Made by a program: the position numbers and the translations under genes. 64,000 nt of DNA from an uncultured Blautia sp. (GTDB taxonomy: Bacteria > Bacillota > Clostridia > Lachnospirales > Lachnospiraceae): assembly GCA_900541985.1 (NCBI GenBank), contig UQLX01000002.1, forward strand, positions 1 through 64,000, in the 5' to 3' direction. Shown here one piece after another: positions 41,951 through 51,403 of this stretch. Numbering within the stretch: the first letter of the stretch is position 1; each line of letters opens with the position of its first letter. Below the pieces are notes generated by a model. The model searched no databases. It saw only the letters and a list, made by a program, of their open reading frames with translations, and was not told the origin of the DNA.

Positions 41951-43729
41951 ATGACAGTAACAGAACGGCTTAGCGCCCTTCGTGATCTGATGAAAGAAAA
42001 AGGTGTGGACGCTTATCTGGTGCCAACAGATGATTTCCATGCATCAGAGTATGTAGGAGACTATTTTAAATGTAGAAAATATATCACCGGTTTTACCGGA
42101 TCTGCCGGAAGAGCCGTGATCACCATGGATATGGCAGGGCTTTGGACGGACGGACGCTATTTTATCCAGGCGGCACAGCAGCTGGAGGGAACTACGGTGG
42201 AGCTTTTTAAGATGGGCGAACCGGAAGTACCCACCATCCATGAATTTCTGAAAGAAAAGCTTTCAGAAGGAATGTGTCTGGGCTTTGACGGAAGAACCGT
42301 AAGTGCAGCAGAAGCAGATGAGCTGAAAGACCTGCTTTCTGACAAAAAGATCCGTTTTTCTGTGGAGGAAGACCTGATTGGAGAAATATGGACAGACCGC
42401 CCGGCTCTTTCCTGTGAACCGGTTATGGAACTGGAGGTAAAATGGGCAGGAGAATCCAGAGCAGAGAAATGTGCACGGATCCGCCGGAAAATGAAAGAAA
42501 AACAGGCAGATGTTTTTGTTCTTACTTCCCTGGATGACATTGCATGGCTTCTGAACCTCAGAGGCAATGATATCCATTGCTGTCCGGTAGTTCTTTCTTA
42601 TCTGGTGATGACAGAAGAGGAAGTGCTTCTTTTTGCCAATGAAAAGGCATTTGGACAGGATGTTCTTGAAAATCTGAAAAAAGACGGTGTCACCCTGAAA
42701 CCGTATAATAACATTTATACTTATGTACAGACGATTCCGGCCGGAAAGACCGTAATCCTTTCCAAGGCAAACGTCAACAGCCGCCTGGTCAGCAACCTTC
42801 CGGCTGAGGTAAAGATCCTGGATGAAGAAAACCTTACCCTTCTCCCAAAAGCCATCAAAAACCACACAGAAGTAGAAAATGAACGCATTGCTCATATTAA
42901 AGACGGTGTGGCTGTAACCAGATTTATCTGCTGGCTGAAACAGAATACAGGAAAAATGGAGATCACAGAGCTCAGTGCAGCAGAGCATCTTTTCCAGCTT
43001 CGTAAAGAACAGGAAAACTTCCTGGGCAACAGCTTTGATCCGATTGTTTCCTATGGCGGTCATGCGGCGATGTGTCACTACAGTCCGTCACCGGAGACGG
43101 ATATTCCTCTGGAGCCAAAGGGACTGGCCCTTTGTGATACCGGCGGACATTATCTGGAGGGAAGTACCGATATCACCCGTACGATCGCCCTTGGTAAACT
43201 GACAGAAAAAGAACGAAAATATTTTACTCTTGTGCTGAAGGGTCATCTTCGCTTAAGCGATGCCAGATTCCGTTACGGCTGCTGCGGACAGAACCTGGAT
43301 TACCTTGCCAGAGAACCGTTGTGGAGGCTGGGAGAGGATTATAATCATGGTACCGGACATGGAGTGGGATATCTTCTGAACATACATGAAGGACCAAACA
43401 GTTTCCGCTGGAAATCATCTTCCACAGTTCTGGAAGAGGGTATGATCACCTCCAATGAGCCGGGATACTATGTGGAAAATGAATTCGGTGTCCGTCATGA
43501 AAACCTGGTTGTATGCAAAAAAGCAGAAAAGACTGCGTTCGGTCAGTTTATGTGCTTCGAGAACCTGACCATGGTACCTTTTGACCTGGATGCCATTGAT
43601 CCGGAGCTTCTGGATACCTATGAAAAAGGACTTCTGAATTCCTATCATGCAGAGGTTTATGAGAAGATTTCTCCATACCTTACAGAGGAAGAAAAAGAGT
43701 GGCTGAAAAAATATACAAGAGCGGTCTGA
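41951..43729 (+). CDS. M24 family aminopeptidase P
   Basis: This 592-residue protein has the three-domain layout of long aminopeptidase P. Two creatinase-like N-terminal domains (about 1-140 and 145-300) precede the pita-bread M24 domain (about 305-530) and a C-terminal extension. Metal ligands are in LALCDTGGHYLEGSTDITRT near 390, GHGTGHGVGYLLNIHEGP near 460 and NEPGYYVENEFGVRHENL near 500. It removes N-terminal residues before proline. ATG 41951 stands 11 bases after AAGGAG; a TTG at 41945 would add two residues and has better spacing. It ends just before a strong terminator. Confidence 0.92.
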   Translation: MTVTERLSALRDLMKEKGVDAYLVPTDDFHASEYVGDYFKCRKYITGFTGSAGRAVITMDMAGLWTDGRYFIQAAQQLEGTTVELFKMGEPEVPTIHEFLKEKLSEGMCLGFDGRTVSAAEADELKDLLSDKKIRFSVEEDLIGEIWTDRPALSCEPVMELEVKWAGESRAEKCARIRRKMKEKQADVFVLTSLDDIAWLLNLRGNDIHCCPVVLSYLVMTEEEVLLFANEKAFGQDVLENLKKDGVTLKPYNNIYTYVQTIPAGKTVILSKANVNSRLVSNLPAEVKILDEENLTLLPKAIKNHTEVENERIAHIKDGVAVTRFICWLKQNTGKMEITELSAAEHLFQLRKEQENFLGNSFDPIVSYGGHAAMCHYSPSPETDIPLEPKGLALCDTGGHYLEGSTDITRTIALGKLTEKERKYFTLVLKGHLRLSDARFRYGCCGQNLDYLAREPLWRLGEDYNHGTGHGVGYLLNIHEGPNSFRWKSSSTVLEEGMITSNEPGYYVENEFGVRHENLVVCKKAEKTAFGQFMCFENLTMVPFDLDAIDPELLDTYEKGLLNSYHAEVYEKISPYLTEEEKEWLKKYTRAV

Positions 43730-43755
43730 TCGTTAAAAAGGATTTTGATGTAGAC

Positions 43756-43800
43756 AATAGGGACAGAACTCTTTTTTGGAGTGCTGTCCCTATTTTTGTT
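43756..43800 (+). terminator. Intrinsic terminator after the aminopeptidase gene
   Basis: AATAGGGACAG (43756-43766) pairs with CTGTCCCTATT (43784-43794), with inner pairing AACTC/GAGT, followed by TTTGTTT. Confidence 0.88.
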
Positions 43801-44091
43801 TATGTATGTTTACATTTATGTTTCATAAAAATGTCTGCCATATTTACGAAGCTCATCGGTAAGGAGTTTCTTATTTCTCATCAACAGCTGCTTCAATCAT
43901 ATATGGAATATATGCATCAGTCTTGCCATCCTCCAATAGAGCCCGGCATTTCATCACCGGGCTTTATGATCGCTGCTCCGATTCCGGGTTCAAAATGCCT
44001 AGACAGTCCTCTTACCATTCCGTTTTATGAATGTGGAGTTCAGCTTACAGACATGGTTTATCTGCAAAGAAAAATGATTCAGTGAAAGGCT

Positions 44092-44175
44092 TTTCTGATG
44101 TGAAATCTCTTTTGAGAAGATCATCGGATTTACGAGCCTCGCGATCTGCCTTCGTAATTCCTTTCGGATCTGAAC
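44092..44175 (-). pseudogene. Decayed IS3-family transposase (OrfB) fragment
   Basis: The minus strand here reads DPKGITKADREARKSDDL then LKRDFTSEKP, which is the conserved stretch just before the DDE domain of IS150/IS3-group OrfB proteins. Directly after it the expected VTDITE block is missing. Further downstream on the same strand, in other frames, weak echoes of the DDE core appear (AELHIHKT; GIGAAIIKPGDE), down to about 43960. No intact ORF, inverted repeats or target duplication could be found. The rest of 43800-44387 shows no gene; a predicted 128-residue ORF there (43699-44085) overlaps the previous gene and has no family features. Confidence 0.55.
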
Positions 44176-44387
44176 TGATATGAGAGAACAAAAAGAATTC
44201 CAAAGAGAGAACGGCAGTCTTGAAAGCTTTTTTCTATTGTGCTAAAATATATACTCAGTGCCATGCATGATCATTGAAACGATTGGTGATGTTATGGAAA
44301 AACAAAAAGGATTTTTGTAAAAATTATGGCGAAACAGAAACCTGATTTTGCAGATCGAGATAAAATTTTAGAGAGAGGTTTTCATAC

Positions 44388-47132
44388 TTGAGTATAAACA
44401 AAAACACAAACGAGGAAAAAAACTATCGTAAAAATGTGGTCAAACCAATGCCTGGAGCTTCTGAAAGCCGCACAAACACCGGGATTCCAAGCGATATTAG
44501 TGTGTTAAGCCCGATGATGCAGGAATATGTAAAAAAGAAGGAGCAGTATAAGGACTGTATTCTTTTTTACCGCCTTGGTGACTTCTATGAGATGTTTTTT
44601 CAGGATGCCCTGACAGTAACAAAAGAACTGGAACTGACGCTGACCGGCAAGGACTGCGGACTGGAAGAAAGGGCCCCCATGTGCGGGGTCCCCTTTCATG
44701 CTGCGGAAACCTATATCAACCGTCTGATTGAAAAAGGCTATAAGGTTGCCATCTGTGAACAGGTAGAAGACCCCAAAAAAGCCAGGGGACTGGTGAAACG
44801 TGAAGTTATCCGTGTGGTTACACCAGGAACCACACTTGATGCAGCGTCACTGGATGAGTCCAGAAACAACTACCTGATGTCAGTGGTTGCCACAGAAGGC
44901 GGTTTTGGCTGTGCTATCGCAGATATTACCACAGGAGACTGTTTCCTGACAGAAGTAGATAAACCACAGAAGCTTCTGGATGAGATCAATAAGTTCGTTC
45001 CTGCGGAAATCATATGCAACGATGCTTTTTTTATGAGCGGAGTAGACACAGATGATCTGAAAAACCGTCTGGGAATCTGTGTGTTCCCGCTGGATGCCTG
45101 GTATTTTGACGATGGCTTATGTAAACGGACGCTGATGGAACACTTCCATGTAAATGCTCTGGAAGGGCTGGGGATTCAGGATTATGACAGTGGTGTGATC
45201 GCCTCCGGCGCACTGTTTCTTTATCTTCAGGAAACACAGAAATCTGCCCTTTCTCATATGGCAGGGATCCGTCCCTATGCGGCAGAAAAATACATGCTGA
45301 TCGACAGCTCCAGCCGCAGAAATCTGGAGCTGGTCGAAACTCTTCGTGAAAAAAACAAAAGAGGATCTCTCCTCTGGGTACTGGACAAAACAAAAACTGC
45401 CATGGGCGCCCGTACCCTTCGTTCTTATGTGGAGCAGCCGCTGATCGATGCGGAGGAGATCAACGAACGTCTGGAAGCCCTGGAAGAGCTGAATCAGAGC
45501 CCTATGCTTCGAGATGAGATCCGGGAATATTTAAATCCCATTTATGACCTGGAGCGCCTGATCAGCCGGATCAGCTATCAGTCTGCAAATCCCAGAGACC
45601 TGACCGCTTTTTCTTCCTCCCTCGAAATGCTGCCTTATATCCGGCAGATCATAAAGGATTTCAAAAGTCCGCTTTTAACAAAAATCTGTGAGGACATGGA
45701 TCCGCTGGAGGACATCGCAGAACTGATCAGAAGCGCCATTGTGGAAGAGCCGCCTCTTGCTCAGAAAGACGGCGGGATCATCCGGGAAGGCTATAATTCT
45801 GACGTGGATAAATTCCGCCGTTCCCGAACAGACGGCAAAAAGTGGCTGACAGAGCTGGAAGCCAGAGAAAAAGAGCGTACCGGAATCAAAAACCTGAAGA
45901 TCAAGTATAATCGTGTTTTTGGCTACTCACTGGAAGTTACCAACTCCTTTAAAAATCTGGTTCCGGAAAATTACATCAGGAAGCAGACCCTTACCAACGC
46001 AGAGCGTTATATCACACAGGAGCTGAAGGATCTGGAGGATCTGATCCTGGGAGCAGAGGATAAGCTCTACGCTCTGGAATATGAGCTTTTCTGTGAGGTA
46101 AGAGACAAGGTAGGGGCAGAGGTTGTCCGTATCCAGAAAACCGCTAAGGCAGTGGCTGCGCTGGATGTATTCGCCTCCCTTGCGCTGGTCGCTCAGAGAA
46201 ATAATTATGTTCGTCCAAAGATCAATGAAAATGGTGTTCTGGATATCAAGGACGGAAGGCATCCGGTTGTAGAGCAGATGATCGAAAATGATATGTTCAT
46301 TGCCAATGATACATATCTGGATAATCAGAAAAAAAGAATTTCCATCATTACAGGACCCAATATGGCCGGTAAGTCCACTTATATGCGCCAAACAGCCCTG
46401 ATCGTACTGATGGCCCAGATTGGAAGTTTTGTTCCGGCAGAGAAGGCAAACATCGGTATTGTGGACCGGATCTTTACCCGGGTTGGAGCTTCTGATGATC
46501 TGGCAAGCGGCCAGAGTACCTTTATGGTAGAGATGACGGAGGTTGCAAATATCCTGAGAAATGCCACATCCAGAAGTCTTCTGATCCTGGATGAAATTGG
46601 AAGAGGTACCAGTACTTTTGATGGACTTGCCATTGCCTGGGCAGTGATCGAGCATATCAGTGATACGAAGCTCTGTGGGGCAAAAACTCTGTTTGCCACA
46701 CATTATCACGAGCTGACAGAGCTGGAAGGAAAGATTTCCGGTGTCAACAATTACTGTATTGCGGTTAAAGAAAAAGGAGACGATATTGTATTTCTCCGAA
46801 AGATTGTCAAGGGCGGGGCAGATAAAAGCTACGGTATCCAGGTGGCAAGGCTTGCCGGTGTGCCGGATCCGGTGATCCGCCGTGCAAAAGAACTGGTGGA
46901 GGAACTGAGTGATGCAGATATTACTGCTGCCGTAAAGGATCTGACTGCTCCAAAGAAGAAGCAGAAGATTGTTTACGATCAGGTTGATATGGCTCAGATG
47001 TCACTTTTTGATACGGTTCAGGATAATGACATTGTAGAAGAGATCAAAAATCTGGATATGTCCCATCTGACTCCTATGGAGGCTATGAACATCCTTTATA
47101 ATCTTCAGAATAAGATACAGAACCGCTGGTAA
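44388..47132 (+). CDS. mutS: DNA mismatch repair protein MutS
   Basis: This 914-residue protein has all MutS domains. The mismatch-binding domain has LGDFYEMFF with the wedge Phe. The connector, lever and clamp domains follow, then an ABC-type ATPase with Walker A GPNMAGKSTYMRQ near 650 and LLILDEIGRGTSTFDGLA. The C-terminus has the beta-clamp-like LFDTVQ and an HTH tail. The annotated start is TTG 44388 behind GAGAGAGG. It gives about 43 extra polar residues before MMQEYVKKKEQYKDC, where most homologues begin, and an internal start cannot be excluded. mutL follows after 27 bp and miaA after that, a conserved operon. Confidence 0.96.
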   Translation: MSINKNTNEEKNYRKNVVKPMPGASESRTNTGIPSDISVLSPMMQEYVKKKEQYKDCILFYRLGDFYEMFFQDALTVTKELELTLTGKDCGLEERAPMCGVPFHAAETYINRLIEKGYKVAICEQVEDPKKARGLVKREVIRVVTPGTTLDAASLDESRNNYLMSVVATEGGFGCAIADITTGDCFLTEVDKPQKLLDEINKFVPAEIICNDAFFMSGVDTDDLKNRLGICVFPLDAWYFDDGLCKRTLMEHFHVNALEGLGIQDYDSGVIASGALFLYLQETQKSALSHMAGIRPYAAEKYMLIDSSSRRNLELVETLREKNKRGSLLWVLDKTKTAMGARTLRSYVEQPLIDAEEINERLEALEELNQSPMLRDEIREYLNPIYDLERLISRISYQSANPRDLTAFSSSLEMLPYIRQIIKDFKSPLLTKICEDMDPLEDIAELIRSAIVEEPPLAQKDGGIIREGYNSDVDKFRRSRTDGKKWLTELEAREKERTGIKNLKIKYNRVFGYSLEVTNSFKNLVPENYIRKQTLTNAERYITQELKDLEDLILGAEDKLYALEYELFCEVRDKVGAEVVRIQKTAKAVAALDVFASLALVAQRNNYVRPKINENGVLDIKDGRHPVVEQMIENDMFIANDTYLDNQKKRISIITGPNMAGKSTYMRQTALIVLMAQIGSFVPAEKANIGIVDRIFTRVGASDDLASGQSTFMVEMTEVANILRNATSRSLLILDEIGRGTSTFDGLAIAWAVIEHISDTKLCGAKTLFATHYHELTELEGKISGVNNYCIAVKEKGDDIVFLRKIVKGGADKSYGIQVARLAGVPDPVIRRAKELVEELSDADITAAVKDLTAPKKKQKIVYDQVDMAQMSLFDTVQDNDIVEEIKNLDMSHLTPMEAMNILYNLQNKIQNRW

Positions 47133-47159
47133 AGGACAGATGGATAATGGAGGTTTGCT

Positions 47160-49079
47160 TTGAGAAAAATTGCAGTTTTAGACCAGAATACCATTGATAA
47201 GATTGCAGCAGGAGAGGTAGTGGAACGGCCCTCTTCTGTAGTAAAGGAGCTTGTGGAAAATGCCATTGACGCCGGCGCTACGGCTGTCACTGTGGAAATC
47301 ACGGACGGCGGAAAAAAAATGATCCGCATTACAGACAACGGTGCCGGAATTGAGGCCGGACAGATTCCGCTTGCCTTTCTCCGCCATGCCACCAGTAAGA
47401 TCGAGAAAGTGGAGGATCTGGAGCAGATCGCATCCCTGGGCTTTCGCGGCGAGGCGCTTTCCAGTATTGCCGCAGTCTCCCAGGTGGAGCTGATCACAAA
47501 GACACCTTCTGCTGTCAGCGGTTCCCGCTATATTATTGAAGGCGGTGTCGAACATTCCCTGGAAGAACTTGGAGCACCGGAAGGAACCACCTTTCTGGTG
47601 AGAAATCTTTTTTATAATACACCGGCAAGGAGCAAATTCCTGAAATCCGATACCACGGAAGCCAACTATATCCATACCCTGATGGAGCAGCTTGCCCTTT
47701 CTCATCCGGAAATTTCCTTTAAATATATCCAGAACCGGCAGGTAAAGCTGCACAGCTCTGGAAATTATAATGTAAAAGATGTGATCTACAGTGTATACGG
47801 ACGTGACATTGCCAAGGCGCTTCTGGAAGCATCCTTTGAAAATGAGTTTATGAAGATCACAGGTTTTGTAGGAAAACCGGAGATTGCCCGGGGAAACCGC
47901 AGTTTCGAGAATTATTATATCAATGGACGATATGTAAAAAACAACATTATTACAAAAGCCATTGAAAATGCATACAAAGGCTTTCTTATGAATCACAAAT
48001 TCCCGTTTGTTTCTCTTCAGATGGAAATGGAGGGGAATGATCTGGATGTCAATGTTCATCCGGCGAAAAGAGAAGTCCGTTTTGCCAGAGAGCAGGAGGT
48101 TTACGAAGCGGTTTACGATACGGTGCGCCGTGCCCTGACAGCCAGAGAAATGATTCCAAAGGTAACTTTTGAAAAGCCGCAGCCGGAGAAAAAGGAAGTT
48201 CCGGTAAAGCCAGTCTCTATCCCGGAACCTTTTGAGAAAAAAAGAAGGGAACAGGTGTATGAACGTACTGTAAAGGAAACACCTCCTTCCTATGGAATAC
48301 CTGCAGCTGAAACGCATATAGAAAAAAAGGTATTTTCCCCATCGGAAGAAACGCTTTTTGAGGGAACCTTGAGGCAGAAACAGCAGGAAGAAGAAAAGCA
48401 GGAACTTCCCAAAGAAGAGCCTCCGCAGAAGCTTCCAAAAGCGGAACCGGAAGAACAGCAGCTGGAGCTTTTTGAGGAAAAGCTTCTGGCACCGGAATCC
48501 CGGGAGCGGATCCGTCTGATCGGTCAGGTTTTTGACACCTACTGGCTGGCACAGTTTGGTGATGCATTTTATATCATCGATCAGCATGCCGCCCATGAAA
48601 AAGTGTATTACGAGCGCTTTGTAAAGAAATTCCGTGAAAATTCAGTTGATTCGCAATATCTGACTCCACCGCTGATCGTCACGCTGAATCTTCAGGAGGA
48701 AGAGCTTCTGAAAGCCAACGAAGGGTATTTTCGACAGTTCGGGTTTGAGATTGAGCATTTTGGCGGTAAAGAATACTGTATCAGTGCTGTTCCCTCCAAT
48801 CTTTATGGACTCAGTGAAGAAGGTCTCTTTCTGGAAATGCTGGATCATCTGGCAGGTGACGGAGACAAAGATGCCCTTGATATATTTGCGTCCAGACTGG
48901 CAACCATGGCATGTAAAGCAGCAGTAAAGGGCAATCACCTTATGTCTCCGGCAGAAGCAGAAAAGCTTCTGGACGAACTCCTTACTTTGGACAATCCTTA
49001 TCATTGTCCTCATGGAAGGCCGACTATCGTTTCCATGACAAAAACAGAACTGGAAAAGAAATTTAAAAGAATTGTTTAG
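47160..49079 (+). CDS. mutL: DNA mismatch repair protein MutL
   Basis: This 639-residue protein couples mismatch recognition to strand incision. The GHKL ATPase occupies about 1-330 (ELVENAIDAGA; RITDNGAGIE; LGFRGEALSSI). A Glu/Pro-rich linker spans about 345-450. The C-terminal nuclease domain has DQHAAHEKVYYE near 477, the DQHA(X)2E(X)4E metal motif of nicking MutL proteins, together with ACKAAVKGN and CPHGRPT. This type cuts DNA itself, as expected in a species without MutH. Start is TTG 47160 behind GGAGG. miaA begins 8 bp after the stop. Confidence 0.96.
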   Translation: MRKIAVLDQNTIDKIAAGEVVERPSSVVKELVENAIDAGATAVTVEITDGGKKMIRITDNGAGIEAGQIPLAFLRHATSKIEKVEDLEQIASLGFRGEALSSIAAVSQVELITKTPSAVSGSRYIIEGGVEHSLEELGAPEGTTFLVRNLFYNTPARSKFLKSDTTEANYIHTLMEQLALSHPEISFKYIQNRQVKLHSSGNYNVKDVIYSVYGRDIAKALLEASFENEFMKITGFVGKPEIARGNRSFENYYINGRYVKNNIITKAIENAYKGFLMNHKFPFVSLQMEMEGNDLDVNVHPAKREVRFAREQEVYEAVYDTVRRALTAREMIPKVTFEKPQPEKKEVPVKPVSIPEPFEKKRREQVYERTVKETPPSYGIPAAETHIEKKVFSPSEETLFEGTLRQKQQEEEKQELPKEEPPQKLPKAEPEEQQLELFEEKLLAPESRERIRLIGQVFDTYWLAQFGDAFYIIDQHAAHEKVYYERFVKKFRENSVDSQYLTPPLIVTLNLQEEELLKANEGYFRQFGFEIEHFGGKEYCISAVPSNLYGLSEEGLFLEMLDHLAGDGDKDALDIFASRLATMACKAAVKGNHLMSPAEAEKLLDELLTLDNPYHCPHGRPTIVSMTKTELEKKFKRIV

Positions 49080-49087
49080 GAGGCTAT

Positions 49088-50032
49088 ATGAAAAAGCCAT
49101 TGATCGTACTGACCGGTCCCACTGCCGTTGGAAAAACAAGTCTTTCTATCGCTTTGGCAAAGGCGGTAAACGGAGAGATCATTTCCGCAGATTCCATGCA
49201 GGTTTATCAGAAGATGGACATTGGTTCTGCCAAGATCCGCCCGGAGGAGATGGACGGAGTAAAGCATTATCTGGTGGACGTGCTGGATCCCAAAGAGGAC
49301 TTTCATATTGTGAAATTCCAGCAGATGGCAAAAACTGCCATGGAAAAGATTTATGCCAAGGGAAAGATTCCCATTCTGGTTGGCGGAACCGGGTTTTATA
49401 TTCAGGCCGTTACAAAGGATATTGATTTCACCCAGGCCCGGCAGGAGGATTCGTACCGCAAAGATCTGGAACTTCTTGCGGAAGAAAAAGGGTCCGAATA
49501 TCTCCATGAGATGCTGAAAAAGGTGGATCCCAAAAGTGCAGAGGTCATTCACGCCCATAACGTAAAGCGTGTGATCCGTGCACTGGAATTTTATCACCAG
49601 AACAGAACTCCTATTTCTGCTCACAACGAGGAACAGAAACAAAACGAAAGTCCCTATGCGCTTGCCTATTTCGTGCTGAACATGCCAAGAGAACTGCTCT
49701 ATCAGAGGATCGACCTCCGTGTGGATCAGATGCTGGAGGAGGGTCTTCTGGAAGAGGTGAAAGCGCTGCAAAAGGAGGGGTGCCATCGGGGAATGGTATC
49801 CATGCAGGGACTTGGTTATAAAGAGATTCTGGCATATCTGGAGGGAGAGTATCCTCTGGAAGAAGCAGTCAGAATCCTGAAACGGGATACCCGCCATTTT
49901 GCCAAAAGGCAGCTGACCTGGTTCCGAAGAGAATCCGAAGTCGTATGGGTAGACAAAGACAGATTTAACTATGAAGAAGATCAGATACTCGGCTATATGC
50001 TGAGTACCTGTAAAGATAAAGGACTGCTCTGA
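49088..50032 (+). CDS. miaA: tRNA dimethylallyltransferase MiaA
   Basis: This 314-residue enzyme adds the dimethylallyl group to A37 of tRNAs reading UNN codons, making the substrate of MiaB. GPTAVGKTSLSI is the P-loop at 10-21. SADSMQVYQKMDIGSAK, HYLVDVLDP and VGGTGFYIQAV follow in order, and DTRHFAKRQLTWFRR near 272 is the C-terminal signature. It is 8 bp after mutL, the arrangement usual in Firmicutes. Confidence 0.96.
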   Translation: MKKPLIVLTGPTAVGKTSLSIALAKAVNGEIISADSMQVYQKMDIGSAKIRPEEMDGVKHYLVDVLDPKEDFHIVKFQQMAKTAMEKIYAKGKIPILVGGTGFYIQAVTKDIDFTQARQEDSYRKDLELLAEEKGSEYLHEMLKKVDPKSAEVIHAHNVKRVIRALEFYHQNRTPISAHNEEQKQNESPYALAYFVLNMPRELLYQRIDLRVDQMLEEGLLEEVKALQKEGCHRGMVSMQGLGYKEILAYLEGEYPLEEAVRILKRDTRHFAKRQLTWFRRESEVVWVDKDRFNYEEDQILGYMLSTCKDKGLL

Positions 50033-50067
50033 AAACAGTCAAAAAATAAAAACAGATGAGGTAGAAA

Positions 50068-51345
50068 ATGAAACAGATGTATGAACAGCTGGGGATTTCG
50101 CGGGAAGTTTATGATTTTGGTGCAGAGATTGAGGCATCTCTGAAAGAACGTTTTGAAGAATTTGACAGAAAAGCAGAATATAACCAGATGAAGGTTCTGC
50201 TTGCCATGCAGAAAAATAAAGTCAGCTCTGAATGTTTTAACGGAAGCTCCGGTTATGGCTATGATGATTTCGGACGTGATACTCTGGAAAAGGTCTATGC
50301 AGATACCTTCCATACAGAGGCCTGTCTGGTACGTCCTCAGATTGCCTGTGGTACACATGCTCTTGCTATTGCTCTTTTTGGAAATCTCCGTCCGGGGGAT
50401 GAGCTTCTGGCTCCTGCAGGAAAGCCATACGATACTCTGGAAGAGGTAATCGGTATCCGTCCGGCCAAAGGTTCTCTTGCGGAATATGGCGTTACTTATC
50501 GTCAGGTGGATCTGAAAGAGGACGGAACCTTTGATTATGACAGGATCCGCGAAGCCATCAATGAAAAAACAAAGCTTGTGGAGATCCAGCGCTCCAAGGG
50601 TTATCAGACAAGACCTTCTTTTTCCGTACAGCAGATCGGAGAACTGATTGCATTTGTAAAAAGTATTAAGCCGGATGTGATCTGTATGGTAGATAACTGC
50701 TACGGAGAATTTGTAGATACAGTAGAGCCAAGTGATGTAGGGGCAGATATGATTGTCGGTTCCCTGATCAAAAACCCCGGCGGCGGACTGGCTCCCATCG
50801 GCGGATACATTGCAGGAACAAAAGAATGTGTGGAAAATGCAGCCACCCGTATGACCTGTCCTGGTCTTGGTATGGAAGTGGGCGCATCTCTTGGAGTGAA
50901 CCGTTCTTTTTATCAGGGCTTTTTCCTGGCACCTATGGTAACAAAGGGGGCGGTAAAGGGAGCGGTCTTTGCGGCGAATATTTATGAAAAGCTTGGTTTC
51001 CCGGTAATCCCAAACGGTCAGGAGCCAAGACAGGATATCATCCAGGCAGTAACTTTAAATTCTCCGGAACGTGTTGTTGCATTCTGTAAAGGAATCCAGG
51101 CAGCTGCTCCGGTAGACTCTTATGTGGATCCGGAACCCTGGGACATGCCGGGCTATGACAGCGAGGTGATCATGGCAGCCGGTGCTTTTGTTCAGGGATC
51201 TTCCATAGAGCTTTCTGCGGATGGACCTATGAAGCCGCCATACGCAGTTTATTTCCAGGGAGGACTTACCTGGGAACATGCCAAACTTGGTATTCTTATG
51301 TCTGTACAGAAGCTTCTGGATAAAAACCTGATCACATTGCCGTAA
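50068..51345 (+). CDS. Methionine gamma-lyase family protein (YnbB-like, 'aluminum resistance')
   Basis: This 425-residue PLP-dependent protein belongs to the Met_gamma_lyase family (PF06838). SGYGYDDFGRDTLE at about 60-75 and QIACGTHALAIALF near 92 are typical, and the PLP lysine is in VGSLIKNPGGGLAPIGGYI near 235. Family members were named for aluminium resistance in older work; the real reaction is unproven and may be a C-S lyase step. It lies 35 bp after miaA with GATGAGG as ribosome site, a position conserved in many Clostridia and Bacilli. Confidence 0.9.
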   Translation: MKQMYEQLGISREVYDFGAEIEASLKERFEEFDRKAEYNQMKVLLAMQKNKVSSECFNGSSGYGYDDFGRDTLEKVYADTFHTEACLVRPQIACGTHALAIALFGNLRPGDELLAPAGKPYDTLEEVIGIRPAKGSLAEYGVTYRQVDLKEDGTFDYDRIREAINEKTKLVEIQRSKGYQTRPSFSVQQIGELIAFVKSIKPDVICMVDNCYGEFVDTVEPSDVGADMIVGSLIKNPGGGLAPIGGYIAGTKECVENAATRMTCPGLGMEVGASLGVNRSFYQGFFLAPMVTKGAVKGAVFAANIYEKLGFPVIPNGQEPRQDIIQAVTLNSPERVVAFCKGIQAAAPVDSYVDPEPWDMPGYDSEVIMAAGAFVQGSSIELSADGPMKPPYAVYFQGGLTWEHAKLGILMSVQKLLDKNLITLP

Positions 51346-51403
51346 TCTTGTTGCAGGTACAGAGAGATAAAATAATCATTCATTTGTTTCAGGAGGTACT
51401 GCC

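Noticed and set aside
43699..44085. A 128-residue ORF overlapping the end of the aminopeptidase gene
   Set aside because: It runs through a terminator hairpin, has no ribosome site and shows no family features.
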